DNA from: Geobacter sp.
GTDB lineage: Bacteria; Desulfobacterota; Desulfuromonadia; Geobacterales; Geobacteraceae
Assembly: GCA_003574885.1 (NCBI GenBank)
Contig: PJFC01000008.1
Coordinates: forward strand, 62,001 to 126,000
Direction of reading: 5' to 3'
Length of the DNA stretch: 64,000 bases
Shown: piece after piece, positions 34,371 to 42,249 of the stretch
How positions within the stretch are numbered: position 1 is the first letter of the stretch
Layout of the letters: each line of letters starts with the position of its first letter
Notes under the pieces: model-generated
Database searches by the model: none
What the model was told of the DNA's origin: nothing
What the model saw: only the letters and a program-made list of their open reading frames with translations
Made by a program: the position numbers and the translations under genes

Positions 34371-35020
34371 TCAGAACCTTCAGCCAGGATCAGCAGCGCA
34401 TTAACGACCGCCGCCGCCACGTTTGACCCTCCCTTGCGGCCACTGTTTGTGATGAAGGGGACCTCGGGAAACTCCCGTTCCATAAGGACGAGAGAGGCCT
34501 TGCTCTCCGTCGCGCCAACGAAGCCGACGGGAAGGCCGACGATTAGGTCAGGTCTCACCCCCTCCTCACGGATGAGGCGAATCAGCTCGAACAGGGCCGT
34601 CGGAGCATTACCGATAACGAAGATGCCATTACCCGGATCAGCTGCACCTTTGCGCATGGCAAGAATGGAGCGGGTAATCCCCTGTTCTTTGGCCGCTGCC
34701 GCCACGGCCGGGTCGGCCACGAAGCAGGCGACCTGGCAGTCAAAGCGGGCCAGGCGGGGTTTGGCAATACCGGCCAGGGCCATGGTGGTGTCGGTGACGA
34801 TGCCGCGCCCGCTTTGCAGTGCGGCGACACCGGCGGCGATGGCGGTGGGGGAAAAGACCATGGAGCGGGCATACTCGAAATCAGCACTCGTGTGGATCAC
34901 CCGGCGCACCACCGGCCACTCGGCTGCCGACCAGGGGTGGTCCCCCACCTCCGCGTCGATCATGGCAAACGACTGGGCTTCGATCTCCTCCGGCCGCAGG
35001 TGCACCGACATCAGCGCCAC
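34367..35020 (-). CDS. cbiC: Cobalt-precorrin-8 methylmutase
   Basis: This 217-aa enzyme moves the C11 methyl to C12, giving cobyrinic acid. Motifs: IEAQSFAMIDAEVG and VVRRVIHTSADFEYA (with the catalytic His). GIVTDTTMALAGI and PDLIVGLPVGFVGATESK follow. It overlaps cbiX by 10 nt and cbiD by 4 nt, so the three are translated from one message. Confidence 0.95.
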   Translation of the reverse strand: MALMSVHLRPEEIEAQSFAMIDAEVGDHPWSAAEWPVVRRVIHTSADFEYARSMVFSPTAIAAGVAALQSGRGIVTDTTMALAGIAKPRLARFDCQVACFVADPAVAAAAKEQGITRSILAMRKGAADPGNGIFVIGNAPTALFELIRLIREEGVRPDLIVGLPVGFVGATESKASLVLMEREFPEVPFITNSGRKGGSNVAAAVVNALLILAEGSE

Positions 35021-35394
35021 CCCGCCGCAGCAAGGGACTCAACAATCCGCGCCACCTCCACCTCGGCCAGCTTCCGGTGCACCCCCAGGTGTGTTCCCAT
35101 GGCAAACTCCACGCGGGGATAGCGCTCCCGCGCCCGGTTCATCTCCTCCGGCAGGTCCTCCTGCACGTGGGCACCGACAAAGAGGAAGTACGGCATGAGG
35201 ATTACCCTCTTCGCTCCTTTCGCCACGCAGGCGTCTATCCCCTGCTGGATGTTGGGGAGGTGCTGCTCCCGGAACGACACCTCCACGATGTCATAGCCGG
35301 TCATCTCTTTCACCATGGCGGCGATCTCATGCACGGCGTCATTCGCCTCGGGAATGCGGCTCCCGTGAGCCATAAGCAGAATTGCTGTTTTCAT
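35011..35394 (-). CDS. cbiX: Sirohydrochlorin cobaltochelatase, small form
   Basis: This 127-aa protein inserts Co2+ into sirohydrochlorin, the entry step of the cobalt-early pathway. The short CbiX-S form works as a dimer. The N-terminal LLMAHGSRIPEAN contains the metal-binding histidine, and VILMPYFLFVGAHVQEDLP contains the second. Length matches CbiX-S (about 120-130 aa). A 215-nt gap with repeats lies upstream. Confidence 0.93.
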   Translation of the reverse strand: MKTAILLMAHGSRIPEANDAVHEIAAMVKEMTGYDIVEVSFREQHLPNIQQGIDACVAKGAKRVILMPYFLFVGAHVQEDLPEEMNRARERYPRVEFAMGTHLGVHRKLAEVEVARIVESLAAAGWR

Positions 35395-35410
35395 GCAAAC
35401 CTCACATAAG

Positions 35411-35609
35411 CATATTTAACAGGATATTCAGGATAAATGATAAATCTGTAAACCCGAAACGGCAATTGAACACGGAAAAAGCGGATAACATCGGATAAAG
35501 GCGTATGACCCCGAATTCCAGGTTTCACCTGAAAGGTTCGTTGAGGTAGTGACCTGAATTCAGGTTAATCAGGTTCTGGTTTTAATCCTGATTATCCTTA
35601 ATATCCCTG
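35411..35609. repeat. Palindromic intergenic repeat, copy E (composite)
   Basis: TTAACAGGATATTCAGGATAAATG (35418-) is mirrored by the ATTATCCTTAATATCCCTGTTAA near 35590-35612. Between them are ACACGGAAAAAGCGGATAAC and CAGGTTTCACCTG/CAGGTTAATCAGGTT palindromes. This is a composite of two subfamilies, in the gap between cbiO and cbiX. Confidence 0.6.
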
Positions 35610-36461
35610 TTAATTCGGTTTTCTTTGCACCATCTCCACGATCTCCCGCCGCGCCGCGCCGATGGTGAGGGGAAGACGCTGGAACGGGAGCCCGTCCTCG
35701 TGGGTGAGTTTATGGATCAGCTCGGCAATGTGGGGGAGGCGGAGCTTAACCTGCTCCAGCTCAGCAGGGGCTGTGAACACCTCTTCAGGTGTCCCTCCCC
35801 GGACAAGCCGTCCCCGGCTCAATATGTGGAGTCGATGGAGGAAGAGCGGCACCAGGTCGACACTGTGGGTCGCCATGACGATGGTCACCCCCTCGTCTCG
35901 ATTGAGCCTGGTGAGCAGTTCCAGCATCAGATGCTCTCCCATCGGGTCGAGCCCGGCGGTCGGTTCATCAAGGAGGAGTATCTCGTGCCCCATGGCCAGG
36001 AGGCCGGCGATGCAGACCCGCTTTTTCTGGCCGAAGCTCAGGGCGTGGATATTCTTCCCCGTATACTCAGCCATCTCCACGCTCGCCAGAGCGCCGTCCA
36101 CGCGCCGCTTCACCTCCGCCTCGTCGCACCCCATGTTGCGCGGCCCAAAAGCCACATCCTCAAAAACCGTATGGGCGAAGAGCTGGTCGTCCGGGTTCTG
36201 GAACACCAGTCCCACTTTCCGGTAGATGTCGCGGGGGTGAAGCCGGCGCACGTCCTCGCCGTCAAGCAGCACCTGTCCAGTGTACTCCTTGATCAGGCCG
36301 TCCATGATCTTCAGGAGTGTCGTCTTCCCCGAGCCGTTGGAGCCGAGGATGCCGCAAAATTCGCCCTGTTTCACGCAAAGACGGATATCCGCCAGCGCCA
36401 CCGTGCCGTCGGGATACCTGAATGTGTCAAGATTTACGGAAAGGCGTACTAAATCCGCCAC
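35610..36461 (-). CDS. cbiO: Cobalt ECF transporter ATPase
   Basis: This 283-aa ATPase of the energy-coupling factor type powers cobalt uptake. Walker A is GSNGSGKTTLLK, the Q-loop VFQNPDDQLFAHTVFEDVAFGP is typical of CbiO/EcfA, the signature is LSFGQKKRVCIAGL, Walker B LLLDEPTAGLDPMG and the H-loop ATHSVDL. The signature is LSFGQ, which is a usual ECF variation. The start overlaps cbiQ by 13 nt. The C-terminal 50 residues are a regulatory tail. Confidence 0.94.
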   Translation of the reverse strand: MADLVRLSVNLDTFRYPDGTVALADIRLCVKQGEFCGILGSNGSGKTTLLKIMDGLIKEYTGQVLLDGEDVRRLHPRDIYRKVGLVFQNPDDQLFAHTVFEDVAFGPRNMGCDEAEVKRRVDGALASVEMAEYTGKNIHALSFGQKKRVCIAGLLAMGHEILLLDEPTAGLDPMGEHLMLELLTRLNRDEGVTIVMATHSVDLVPLFLHRLHILSRGRLVRGGTPEEVFTAPAELEQVKLRLPHIAELIHKLTHEDGLPFQRLPLTIGAARREIVEMVQRKPN

Positions 36462-37204
36462 AGCACCCCCATGCCGGCCATCACGAGCAGGGCCGCCGTG
36501 ACCTCAGTCAGCCGGAACGGCCGGTGTTTCAACAGCGGCATGGTACCGTCGTAGCCGCGCTGGACCATGGCGGTGGTTATGTTCTGGCTGTTGTCGAAGG
36601 CCTTGATGACGAGGGCACCGGCCAGGGTCCCGAAGGAGCGGAGCCCCCGCCGGTAACCGGCATAACCGAGGCGATTCTTCTGGGCTGCGTAGACCACCTG
36701 GGCGTCGTCCAGGAGCACGAACAGGTAGCGCCAGGCAAACAGCGCCACCTCGATGAACCCTTTCGGCACCCGGAGCCAGGCCAGGGCCGCCATAAGGTCG
36801 GTAAAAGGAGTGGCAAACCCCACCGCCGCCACAACCGTAACCGCGCCGGCGATCCGGCTGGCGATCCGGACCCCTTCCATGAGTCCGTCCTGATGGCCGA
36901 CAACCTCCCATCCGGCGATGGTGAAGGAAAAGAGCGGCACCGTCCCGGCAAAGAAGAGCTTGAGAAGGAGCACCACCCCCGCGATGAAGAGCGGTTCGGC
37001 GAAGCGGAGCGCCAGCACCCTGGGGCGAACGCCGAGAGATAGACAGATTCCGCCGCAGACCCCCGCAACCAGCAGGGGAAAGGCGATCCCCCGGCAGCTT
37101 ATCACCATCACCAGGAGCGCCAGAGCACTGAGGAGCTTCACCCGCACATCGAGGCGGGTCAACAGGTGATCGTTATTCTGGGGTTGGCAGGTAAAATGGT
37201 GCAT
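36449..37204 (-). CDS. cbiQ: Cobalt ECF transporter transmembrane T component
   Basis: This 251-aa membrane protein couples CbiO to the cobalt-binding CbiM. It begins LTRLDVRVKLLSALALLVMVISCRG, a typical EcfT opening. The coupling motifs ASRIAGAVTVVAAV and the late AMVQRGYDG (the A-x-x-x-R-G segment that touches the ATPases) are visible. Five hydrophobic segments fit the T component. The gap to the upstream gene is 4 nt. Confidence 0.92.
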   Translation of the reverse strand: MHHFTCQPQNNDHLLTRLDVRVKLLSALALLVMVISCRGIAFPLLVAGVCGGICLSLGVRPRVLALRFAEPLFIAGVVLLLKLFFAGTVPLFSFTIAGWEVVGHQDGLMEGVRIASRIAGAVTVVAAVGFATPFTDLMAALAWLRVPKGFIEVALFAWRYLFVLLDDAQVVYAAQKNRLGYAGYRRGLRSFGTLAGALVIKAFDNSQNITTAMVQRGYDGTMPLLKHRPFRLTEVTAALLVMAGMGVLWRI

Positions 37205-37208
37205 GCCG

Positions 37209-37529
37209 TTATTCCTGCGGCCCGGAGTTGCCGGGGCCGCCCTTGTCCTTCTTCTCGCTCACCAGCATCCGCCAGTAATAGCCGCCGGCAACCCCCCCGA
37301 CGACACCTGCCACGAGAAAGGCGAAGAGGAGCAAATCCCCTTCCCCCGGATCGATGAGCGGTTTATGCGCCTCACGGCCATGCTCCTTCGCAATCTTCTC
37401 CACCACCGCCTCGTCCACGCCGGTATAGGGCTTGGGACCAAGAGTGAAGAAGTAGAAGACGTACATCACCGTGGGAAGTAGGATGATATGGAGGAGAAAA
37501 ATCCGCCATTTCCGTTTCCGTTCAGGCAT
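37209..37529 (-). CDS. CbiN-like small subunit of the cobalt transporter
   Basis: This 106-aa protein has two membrane segments (IFLLHIILLPTVMYVFYFF and LLLFAFLVAGVVGGVAGGYYW) and a loop of about 40 residues between. This is the topology of CbiN, which assists CbiM in loading cobalt. The wording before TM2 (PGEGDLLLF) resembles the GEIESLLF of CbiN, but the loop is charged and otherwise unlike the standard sequence. It overlaps cbiM by 8 nt and lies between cbiM and cbiQ, the normal CbiN place. It ends in a charged tail. Confidence 0.65.
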   Translation of the reverse strand: MPERKRKWRIFLLHIILLPTVMYVFYFFTLGPKPYTGVDEAVVEKIAKEHGREAHKPLIDPGEGDLLLFAFLVAGVVGGVAGGYYWRMLVSEKKDKGGPGNSGPQE

Positions 37530-38298
37530 GGGCTGTCAGCTCCTTTTCCGTGATGACCCGCATCTTGACGAGGAGGTCGGGGCGTTTTTTGTAGAGCAGC
37601 ACCACCATCCCGGCGGTCATGGCCCCCTCCAGGAGCCCCAAGGGGAGTTGGGTCGGGATGAAGGCGAGAAGAATTTTCCAGAACAGCGGCAGGAGCGGCT
37701 CACTGCCGCGAATACCCGAAGCAAGTTCCACCGACGTGGTGGCATAGGTAGCCCAGTCTGTGAGGAGTCCGGCAAAAAAACCTGCCACCCCCATGCTCGC
37801 CCCCATGATGCGGAGCCCCCGGAAGACGAACCACCCCGCAAAGGAACCGGCCACCCCCATGGAGACAACGTCCGCCCCCCAGGTGGAAATACCGCCGTGG
37901 GCGAGGAAGAGCGCCTGGATGAGGAGCGCCACCCCGCTTATGAGGACGCTCACGAAGGGGCCGACCAGGATCGCCGCGATCCCCGTGCCGCAGGGGTGGG
38001 AGCAGGTGCCGGCGGTAGGAACCGGGATCGGCATGCAGGAGATGATGAACACCACCGCCGCCATGAGCCCCACCAGGGGCTTGAAGGAGAGGTCGTCCTT
38101 CGCCAGCACGTTCAGCCGCTTAATCCCCAGCGCCACGAACGGCACCGCCACCACGAACCAGAGCGCCGCCCAGTTGAACGGCAGAATCCCCTCGGAGATG
38201 TGCATGGCATGGGCCGGGGTAGAGCTAAAAAGCAATAACCCGCCACAGAGCCACAGAGTCACGGAGGAAAATCTTTTTCTTTTGTTATAGGTTACCAT
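37522..38298 (-). CDS. cbiM: Cobalt transporter substrate-binding membrane protein
   Basis: This 258-aa protein is the S-component of the cobalt ECF transporter. The mature N-terminus is expected to be MHISEGILPFNWAALW, in which the early histidine binds Co2+. Here a 31-residue signal peptide (ending STPAHA) precedes it. GTCSHPCGTGIAAILVGP and the FLAHGGISTWGADVVSMG motif are typical. Residues 10-20 of the signal (FSSVTLWLCGG) are encoded by repeat-like DNA (CTCCGTGACTCTGTGGC). No strong ribosome site precedes the first ATG, so internal initiation at MHISEG cannot be excluded. Confidence 0.9.
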   Translation of the reverse strand: MVTYNKRKRFSSVTLWLCGGLLLFSSTPAHAMHISEGILPFNWAALWFVVAVPFVALGIKRLNVLAKDDLSFKPLVGLMAAVVFIISCMPIPVPTAGTCSHPCGTGIAAILVGPFVSVLISGVALLIQALFLAHGGISTWGADVVSMGVAGSFAGWFVFRGLRIMGASMGVAGFFAGLLTDWATYATTSVELASGIRGSEPLLPLFWKILLAFIPTQLPLGLLEGAMTAGMVVLLYKKRPDLLVKMRVITEKELTAHA

Positions 38299-38342
38299 AG
38301 AATTAGCCCAGAGCCTTTTCTCTGTCTCCGTGTCTCAGTGGC
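38241..38342. repeat. Inverted repeat spanning the cbiM start
   Basis: CCGCCACAGAGCCACAGAGTC (38240-38260) with ACGGAGGAAAA is mirrored by TTTTCTCTGTCTCCGTGTCTCAGTGGC (38316-38342). The arms flank the start codon of cbiM, so the mRNA could fold its start into a hairpin. The left arm codes for part of the signal peptide. Confidence 0.65.
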
Positions 38343-38353
38343 AGATTCTGAAT

Positions 38354-39661
38354 CTATATTTTATCTCCCCGCAGGTCCCCGGCAAACAGCTTCCCCGCAC
38401 CCCGCGATGCACAGAAATCGCCGCACATGGTGCAGGTAGCCTCGTCCTCGGGGGTACGGCTGGCGCGGATGGCGCGGGCGTCCTCCGGATAGAGGGCGAG
38501 TTCGAACTGCTTCTCCCAGTTGAGGTCGCGGCGCGCCTTGGACATTTCACGGTCCCGCTCCCGCCCCTTTTCCGGGTACTTGTTCATGTCGCCGATGTAG
38601 GCGGCGATCTTGGCAGCCTTCACCCCCTGGCGGACGTCATCCTCGTTGGGGAGGGCCAGGTGCTCGGCCGGGGTGATGTAACAGATGAGGTCGGCGCCGA
38701 AACGGCTCGACTGGGCCGCGCCGATGGCGGCGGTTATGTGGTCGAAGCCGGGGGCGACGTCGGTGGAGATGGGGCCGAGCATGTAGTACGGTGCGCCGCC
38801 GCTCATCCGTTTCTGGAGCTGGATGTTCCCCTCCACCTCGTCCAGTGGCACGTGCCCCGGGCCTTCCACCAGCATCTGGCATCCCATCTCCCGGCCGATC
38901 TCCGCCAGTTCGCAGTTGATGAGGAGCTCCTGGATCTGGGCCCGATCCGAGCTGTCGTGGATCGCCCCGGCCCGCAGGCCGTTACCCAGGGAGAGGACCG
39001 TGTCGTATTTCTTCAGGATGGCGGTCACCCGGTCGAACTTTTCGTAGAGGGGGTTTTCCCGGTTATTGGCGAGCATCCAGGCGACCATGGAGACGCCACC
39101 CTTGGAGACCAGCCCGCCATACCGGTACCCCTGTTTCCGGAGCCGTTCGATGGTGTAGAGGTTGATGCCGCAATGGACCGCCATGAACGCCATGCCGTCG
39201 GCGCACTGTTTCTCGATCAGATCGAAGAGCATCTCCTCGTCCAGCTTGTTCGGGTCGCCGTATTTCCGGGCCGCCTCGCAGAACGCCTGGTAAAGGGGAA
39301 CGTTCCCCACAGGAAGATCCACGGCCGCGATCACTTCCCGCCGTACCCGGTCCAGGTCCCCTCCCACGGAGAGTTCCATGAGGGTGTCGGCCCCCGATTC
39401 CTGGGCAGCCTTTGCCTTCCTGACCTCGGCCGCGTAGTCGACGATATCCGAGGAAGTGCCGATGGAGGCGTTCACCTTGGTCCGGAGCCCCTTGCCGATC
39501 CCGACGGCCAACGGTTTCCGGCCATGGTTCCAGGGGATGACGATCTTCCCCTCGGCAACCATCTGCCGGACATACTCGGTTGTCACCCCTTCGTCTTTTG
39601 CAACGGTAGCCATCTGAGTGGATACGATCCCCTCGCGGGCCAGTTCGATCTGGGTTTTCAC
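38354..39661 (-). CDS. bzaF: ThiC-like radical SAM enzyme, probable 5-hydroxybenzimidazole synthase (BzaF)
   Basis: This 435-aa protein is a ThiC-superfamily radical SAM enzyme. It contains GKGLRTKVNASIGTSSDIVDY and the C-terminal cluster motif CTMCGDFCA (CxxCxxxC). ThiC makes the thiamine pyrimidine from aminoimidazole ribotide. Close paralogues named BzaF make 5-hydroxybenzimidazole, the lower ligand of B12, and such genes are known inside B12 clusters of Geobacter-type bacteria. Position between cbiA and cbiM, and no THI-box riboswitch upstream, favour BzaF. Plain thiC cannot be ruled out from sequence alone. It is 55 nt upstream of cbiM, and a repeat separates it from cbiA. Confidence 0.8.
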   Translation of the reverse strand: MKTQIELAREGIVSTQMATVAKDEGVTTEYVRQMVAEGKIVIPWNHGRKPLAVGIGKGLRTKVNASIGTSSDIVDYAAEVRKAKAAQESGADTLMELSVGGDLDRVRREVIAAVDLPVGNVPLYQAFCEAARKYGDPNKLDEEMLFDLIEKQCADGMAFMAVHCGINLYTIERLRKQGYRYGGLVSKGGVSMVAWMLANNRENPLYEKFDRVTAILKKYDTVLSLGNGLRAGAIHDSSDRAQIQELLINCELAEIGREMGCQMLVEGPGHVPLDEVEGNIQLQKRMSGGAPYYMLGPISTDVAPGFDHITAAIGAAQSSRFGADLICYITPAEHLALPNEDDVRQGVKAAKIAAYIGDMNKYPEKGRERDREMSKARRDLNWEKQFELALYPEDARAIRASRTPEDEATCTMCGDFCASRGAGKLFAGDLRGDKI

Positions 39662-39710
39662 AGTATGGGTGCTCCTTACGTTTCAGTGGAATGACTTCAA
39701 AATCCTGAAT

Positions 39711-39835
39711 AGGACACAGTACAATCGGAAAAAAAGGATCAAAGCGGATTCAAAAACGTAAATTATTTTAGGTTCTGGATCGATCCGCCGTTATCAGATT
39801 TTTCCGCCTTTTCCGCGTCCCCTTAAAGGTTTTGC
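39711..39835. repeat. Palindromic intergenic repeat, copy F
   Basis: GGACACAGTACAATCGGAAAAAAAGGATC is mirrored by GATCCGCCGTTATCAGATTTTTCCGCC...GCGTCCCC. It lies between cbiA and bzaF. No riboswitch motif is seen in this gap. Confidence 0.65.
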
Positions 39836-39849
39836 TTTAAATCCGTGTC

Positions 39850-41250
39850 CTATTGCTTTTGTGTGTCGCTGTATTGCCTGCAGCTCTCGACGAACGCCGC
39901 CGCCACCCCCGTCGAGCTCCCGAAGTGGAGGTGGATGTAGGAGGCAAGGGATTGCTTAAAGCGGTACCCTTCCGGCTCCAGTTCGGTCCCCTGCCTGCGG
40001 ACCCGGTAGAGGCGCTCGACGACCGCCGGGATCTCCTCCATCTCCGAATAGTGGAACTCATGGCCACGGGCGATGGTCCCCGCCGGGCCGATGATAGAGT
40101 CGGCGACCGTTTCGATCTCCCGGTAGCCAAGCGCTTTGCGGCGCGGCAGCATGCGGGTGGTGACGGGAAAGACACCCAACAGTTCGTCAAGCGATGCCGG
40201 CTCGCTGGTGGTGTCCAGTACCCCACGCGTCAGGTAGATGAACCCGCCGCACTCGGCATAGAGGGGAGTGCCGGCGGCAATCGCATCGAGAATCGCCCCC
40301 TTCATGGCCATGTTGTCGGCCAGGGCGTCGGCAAACATCTCCGGGTAGCCGCCGGGGAGATAGATTCCCCCGATATCGGCGGGGAGTGCCTCGTCCCGCA
40401 GCGGCGAAAAAAACGCGATCTCGGCACCCGCCTCCTGCAACAGCCGCAGGTTGTCCTCGTAGACGAAGCAGAACGCCTCATCACGTGCCACAGCGATCCG
40501 CACCGGCGGCCCCGGCACCGGCGGCACCGGCGGCGTGTTAAAGGGGAGCTGCAGGTCGGCGGCAGGGGATGCCCCCATCGTCCAGATCAGCCCCAGGTCG
40601 ATATGCTGCCGGATGACCGCCGCCAGATGGTCCAGGTACTCATCCGGCAAGGGGTTTTCCTCGGCTGTCAACAGCCCTAGGTGGCGGGACGGAATATCGA
40701 GCCGGCTCTCCCGGGGAAGCCAGCCAACCACCTTCGGACCGGAATCGAGGGATTCCACTGACTCCCGCAGGATACGGGCGTGATTTTCACTCGCCACGTT
40801 ATTGAAGATCACCCCGGCAACCCGCACCAGGGGATCGAAGTCGGCAAACCCCTTGACCAGCGCCGCAACGCTGCGGGCCTGGCCGCGGGCATCCACGACG
40901 AGGATAACCGGCGCACCGGTCAGCTTGGCCACCTGGGCCGTGCTCCCCTCTTCCCGTACGCCTCCCACGCCGTCGAACAGCCCCATGACCCCTTCGATGA
41001 CGGCAACGTCCGCGCCGGCAGCGTGGTGCATGAAGGTCTCCCGCACGAAATCGGGCGGGCACATCCACCCGTCCAGGTTGATGGAGGGTCGGCCGGTCAC
41101 AAGCCGGTGATAGCCGGGGTCGATGTAGTCGGGACCGACCTTGAACGGAGCAACCTTCAGCCCGCGCCGCTTCAGGCACTCCATGATGCCGAGGGTGACG
41201 GTGGTCTTGCCCGACCCGCTCATGGGTGCGGCGATAATGATGGACTTCAT
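39850..41250 (-). CDS. cbiA: Cobyrinate a,c-diamide synthase
   Basis: This 466-aa enzyme amidates side chains a and c of cobyrinic acid using glutamine and ATP. The start [31 protein letters not shown] gives the P-loop, and [16 protein letters not shown] is the CbiA hallmark. The C-terminal glutaminase has [18 protein letters not shown] and the cysteine nucleophile in [14 protein letters not shown]. The start is ATG 41250 with AGGAATAG upstream; the ORF track adds 54 residues from a repeat-bearing gap. Confidence 0.94.
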   Translation of the reverse strand: MKSIIIAAPMSGSGKTTVTLGIMECLKRRGLKVAPFKVGPDYIDPGYHRLVTGRPSINLDGWMCPPDFVRETFMHHAAGADVAVIEGVMGLFDGVGGVREEGSTAQVAKLTGAPVILVVDARGQARSVAALVKGFADFDPLVRVAGVIFNNVASENHARILRESVESLDSGPKVVGWLPRESRLDIPSRHLGLLTAEENPLPDEYLDHLAAVIRQHIDLGLIWTMGASPAADLQLPFNTPPVPPVPGPPVRIAVARDEAFCFVYEDNLRLLQEAGAEIAFFSPLRDEALPADIGGIYLPGGYPEMFADALADNMAMKGAILDAIAAGTPLYAECGGFIYLTRGVLDTTSEPASLDELLGVFPVTTRMLPRRKALGYREIETVADSIIGPAGTIARGHEFHYSEMEEIPAVVERLYRVRRQGTELEPEGYRFKQSLASYIHLHFGSSTGVAAAFVESCRQYSDTQKQ

Positions 41251-41307
41251 GGCATCTATTCCTTGAACGCGACAGCAAACAACATCTGAATTATTGACCC
41301 ACTCCAT

Positions 41308-41508
41308 GAAACGCGATTTTTTCGCAAGGTCAAGGCGCCGAGGAAAAGCGCGGAGACGTAGTACCCAGACATCGGGCATAAACAGCGCTACGTCGCACAA
41401 TTTTGCTTGCAAAATTGGACCGCGAAGGCGCCCGCAAGGGGCGACCGTCAGGTCGAGTCACAAGCGATGACGAAGGCAACGCCGAGATTGCGGAAAAGGC
41501 GCGTTTCA
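41308..41508. repeat. 200-bp structured element with inverted ends
   Basis: GAAACGCGATTTTTTCGCAA (41308-41327) is mirrored by TTGCGGAAAAGGCGCGTTTC (41489-41508) with three mismatches. Inner hairpins are CAATTTTG-CTTG-CAAAATTG and GCGCCC-GCAA-GGGGCG. It lies between cobC and cbiA, and its right arm touches the cobC stop codon. It is a different class from the purine-rich repeats. Confidence 0.55.
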
Positions 41509-42108
41509 CCCATTCAAAAGCTTCACGACCGCCTTGCCGTCCGCATAATAATCGATGATATTGAGGCAGGCGTAGTTCTGCTCGATGTTAAAGAGCGCCG
41601 ACAGCGGTGCACCGATGGCGTTGAGGAGAATTACCCGGTTCACCCCGCCGTGGGCGACCACGAGGACTTCTTCCCCCCGGTGCCGCTCGACGATGCCGCC
41701 GATCACCGGCATTACCCGGCTCTCCAGGTCGAGCAGGTTCTCCCCTTCCGTCACCCGGTAATGGACGATGTCGTCCAGACGCGCCTGCCATTCAGCCGGA
41801 TAGGTGGCCATCAGCTCCTGCCAGGTCATTCCTTCCCAGATGCCGATGTTCAGTTCCCTGAGATTGGAATCCCGCACCGGCTCAAGGCCGAAATGACCGC
41901 CGAGGATGCCGGCACCGGTCGTACAGCGCGTCAGGTCGCTCGTGTAGCAGGCAGCTATCCGCGCCCCGTCGAAGCGACTCTTCAGCCCATGGTACTGGGC
42001 CACCCCCCGCTCGGTGAGCCCCACGTCGGCATGGCCGTTGTAGCGGGGGGTTCCCGCCCCCACCACCTCGCCATGGCGAATGAGATAGATTCTGGTTTTC
42101 GATGTCAT
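41506..42108 (-). CDS. cobC: Alpha-ribazole phosphatase-like histidine phosphatase
   Basis: This 200-aa protein belongs to the phosphoglycerate mutase-like histidine phosphatases. The catalytic motif IYLIRHGEVVGAG is at residues 7-19. The acidic LRELNIGIWEGMTWQEL and the second histidine in VLVVAHGGVNRVILL are also present. In the B12 cluster it removes phosphate from alpha-ribazole phosphate or from adenosylcobalamin phosphate. The start is ATG 42108; upstream sequence in the track is repeat DNA. Confidence 0.9.
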   Translation of the reverse strand: MTSKTRIYLIRHGEVVGAGTPRYNGHADVGLTERGVAQYHGLKSRFDGARIAACYTSDLTRCTTGAGILGGHFGLEPVRDSNLRELNIGIWEGMTWQELMATYPAEWQARLDDIVHYRVTEGENLLDLESRVMPVIGGIVERHRGEEVLVVAHGGVNRVILLNAIGAPLSALFNIEQNYACLNIIDYYADGKAVVKLLNG

Positions 42109-42127
42109 TGGTATTCTCTTGTCGTAA

Positions 42128-42245
42128 CGGCAATTGAACGCGGGAAAAGCGGATAAAATCTTGATAAAGGCGGATGAACCCCGGATTTCAGATTTCATAT
42201 CCGCCGTTATCCTGGTTTTTTCAACTTTTCCGTGTTCCCTATGCC
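42128..42245. repeat. Palindromic intergenic repeat, copy G
   Basis: CGGCAATTGAACGCGGGAAAAGCGGATAAAATC is mirrored by TATCCGCCGTTATCCTGG...CAACTTTTCCGTG, in the gap between cobS and cobC. Confidence 0.7.
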
Positions 42246-42249
42246 TTTT

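Noticed and set aside
39662-39849. TPP riboswitch before the ThiC-like gene
   Set aside because: No THI-box wording (CTGAGA, ACCTGATC) is present; the gap is occupied by a palindromic repeat.
41407-42156. 249-aa plus-strand ORF opposite cobC
   Set aside because: It is antisense to a clear histidine phosphatase gene and begins inside a repeat.
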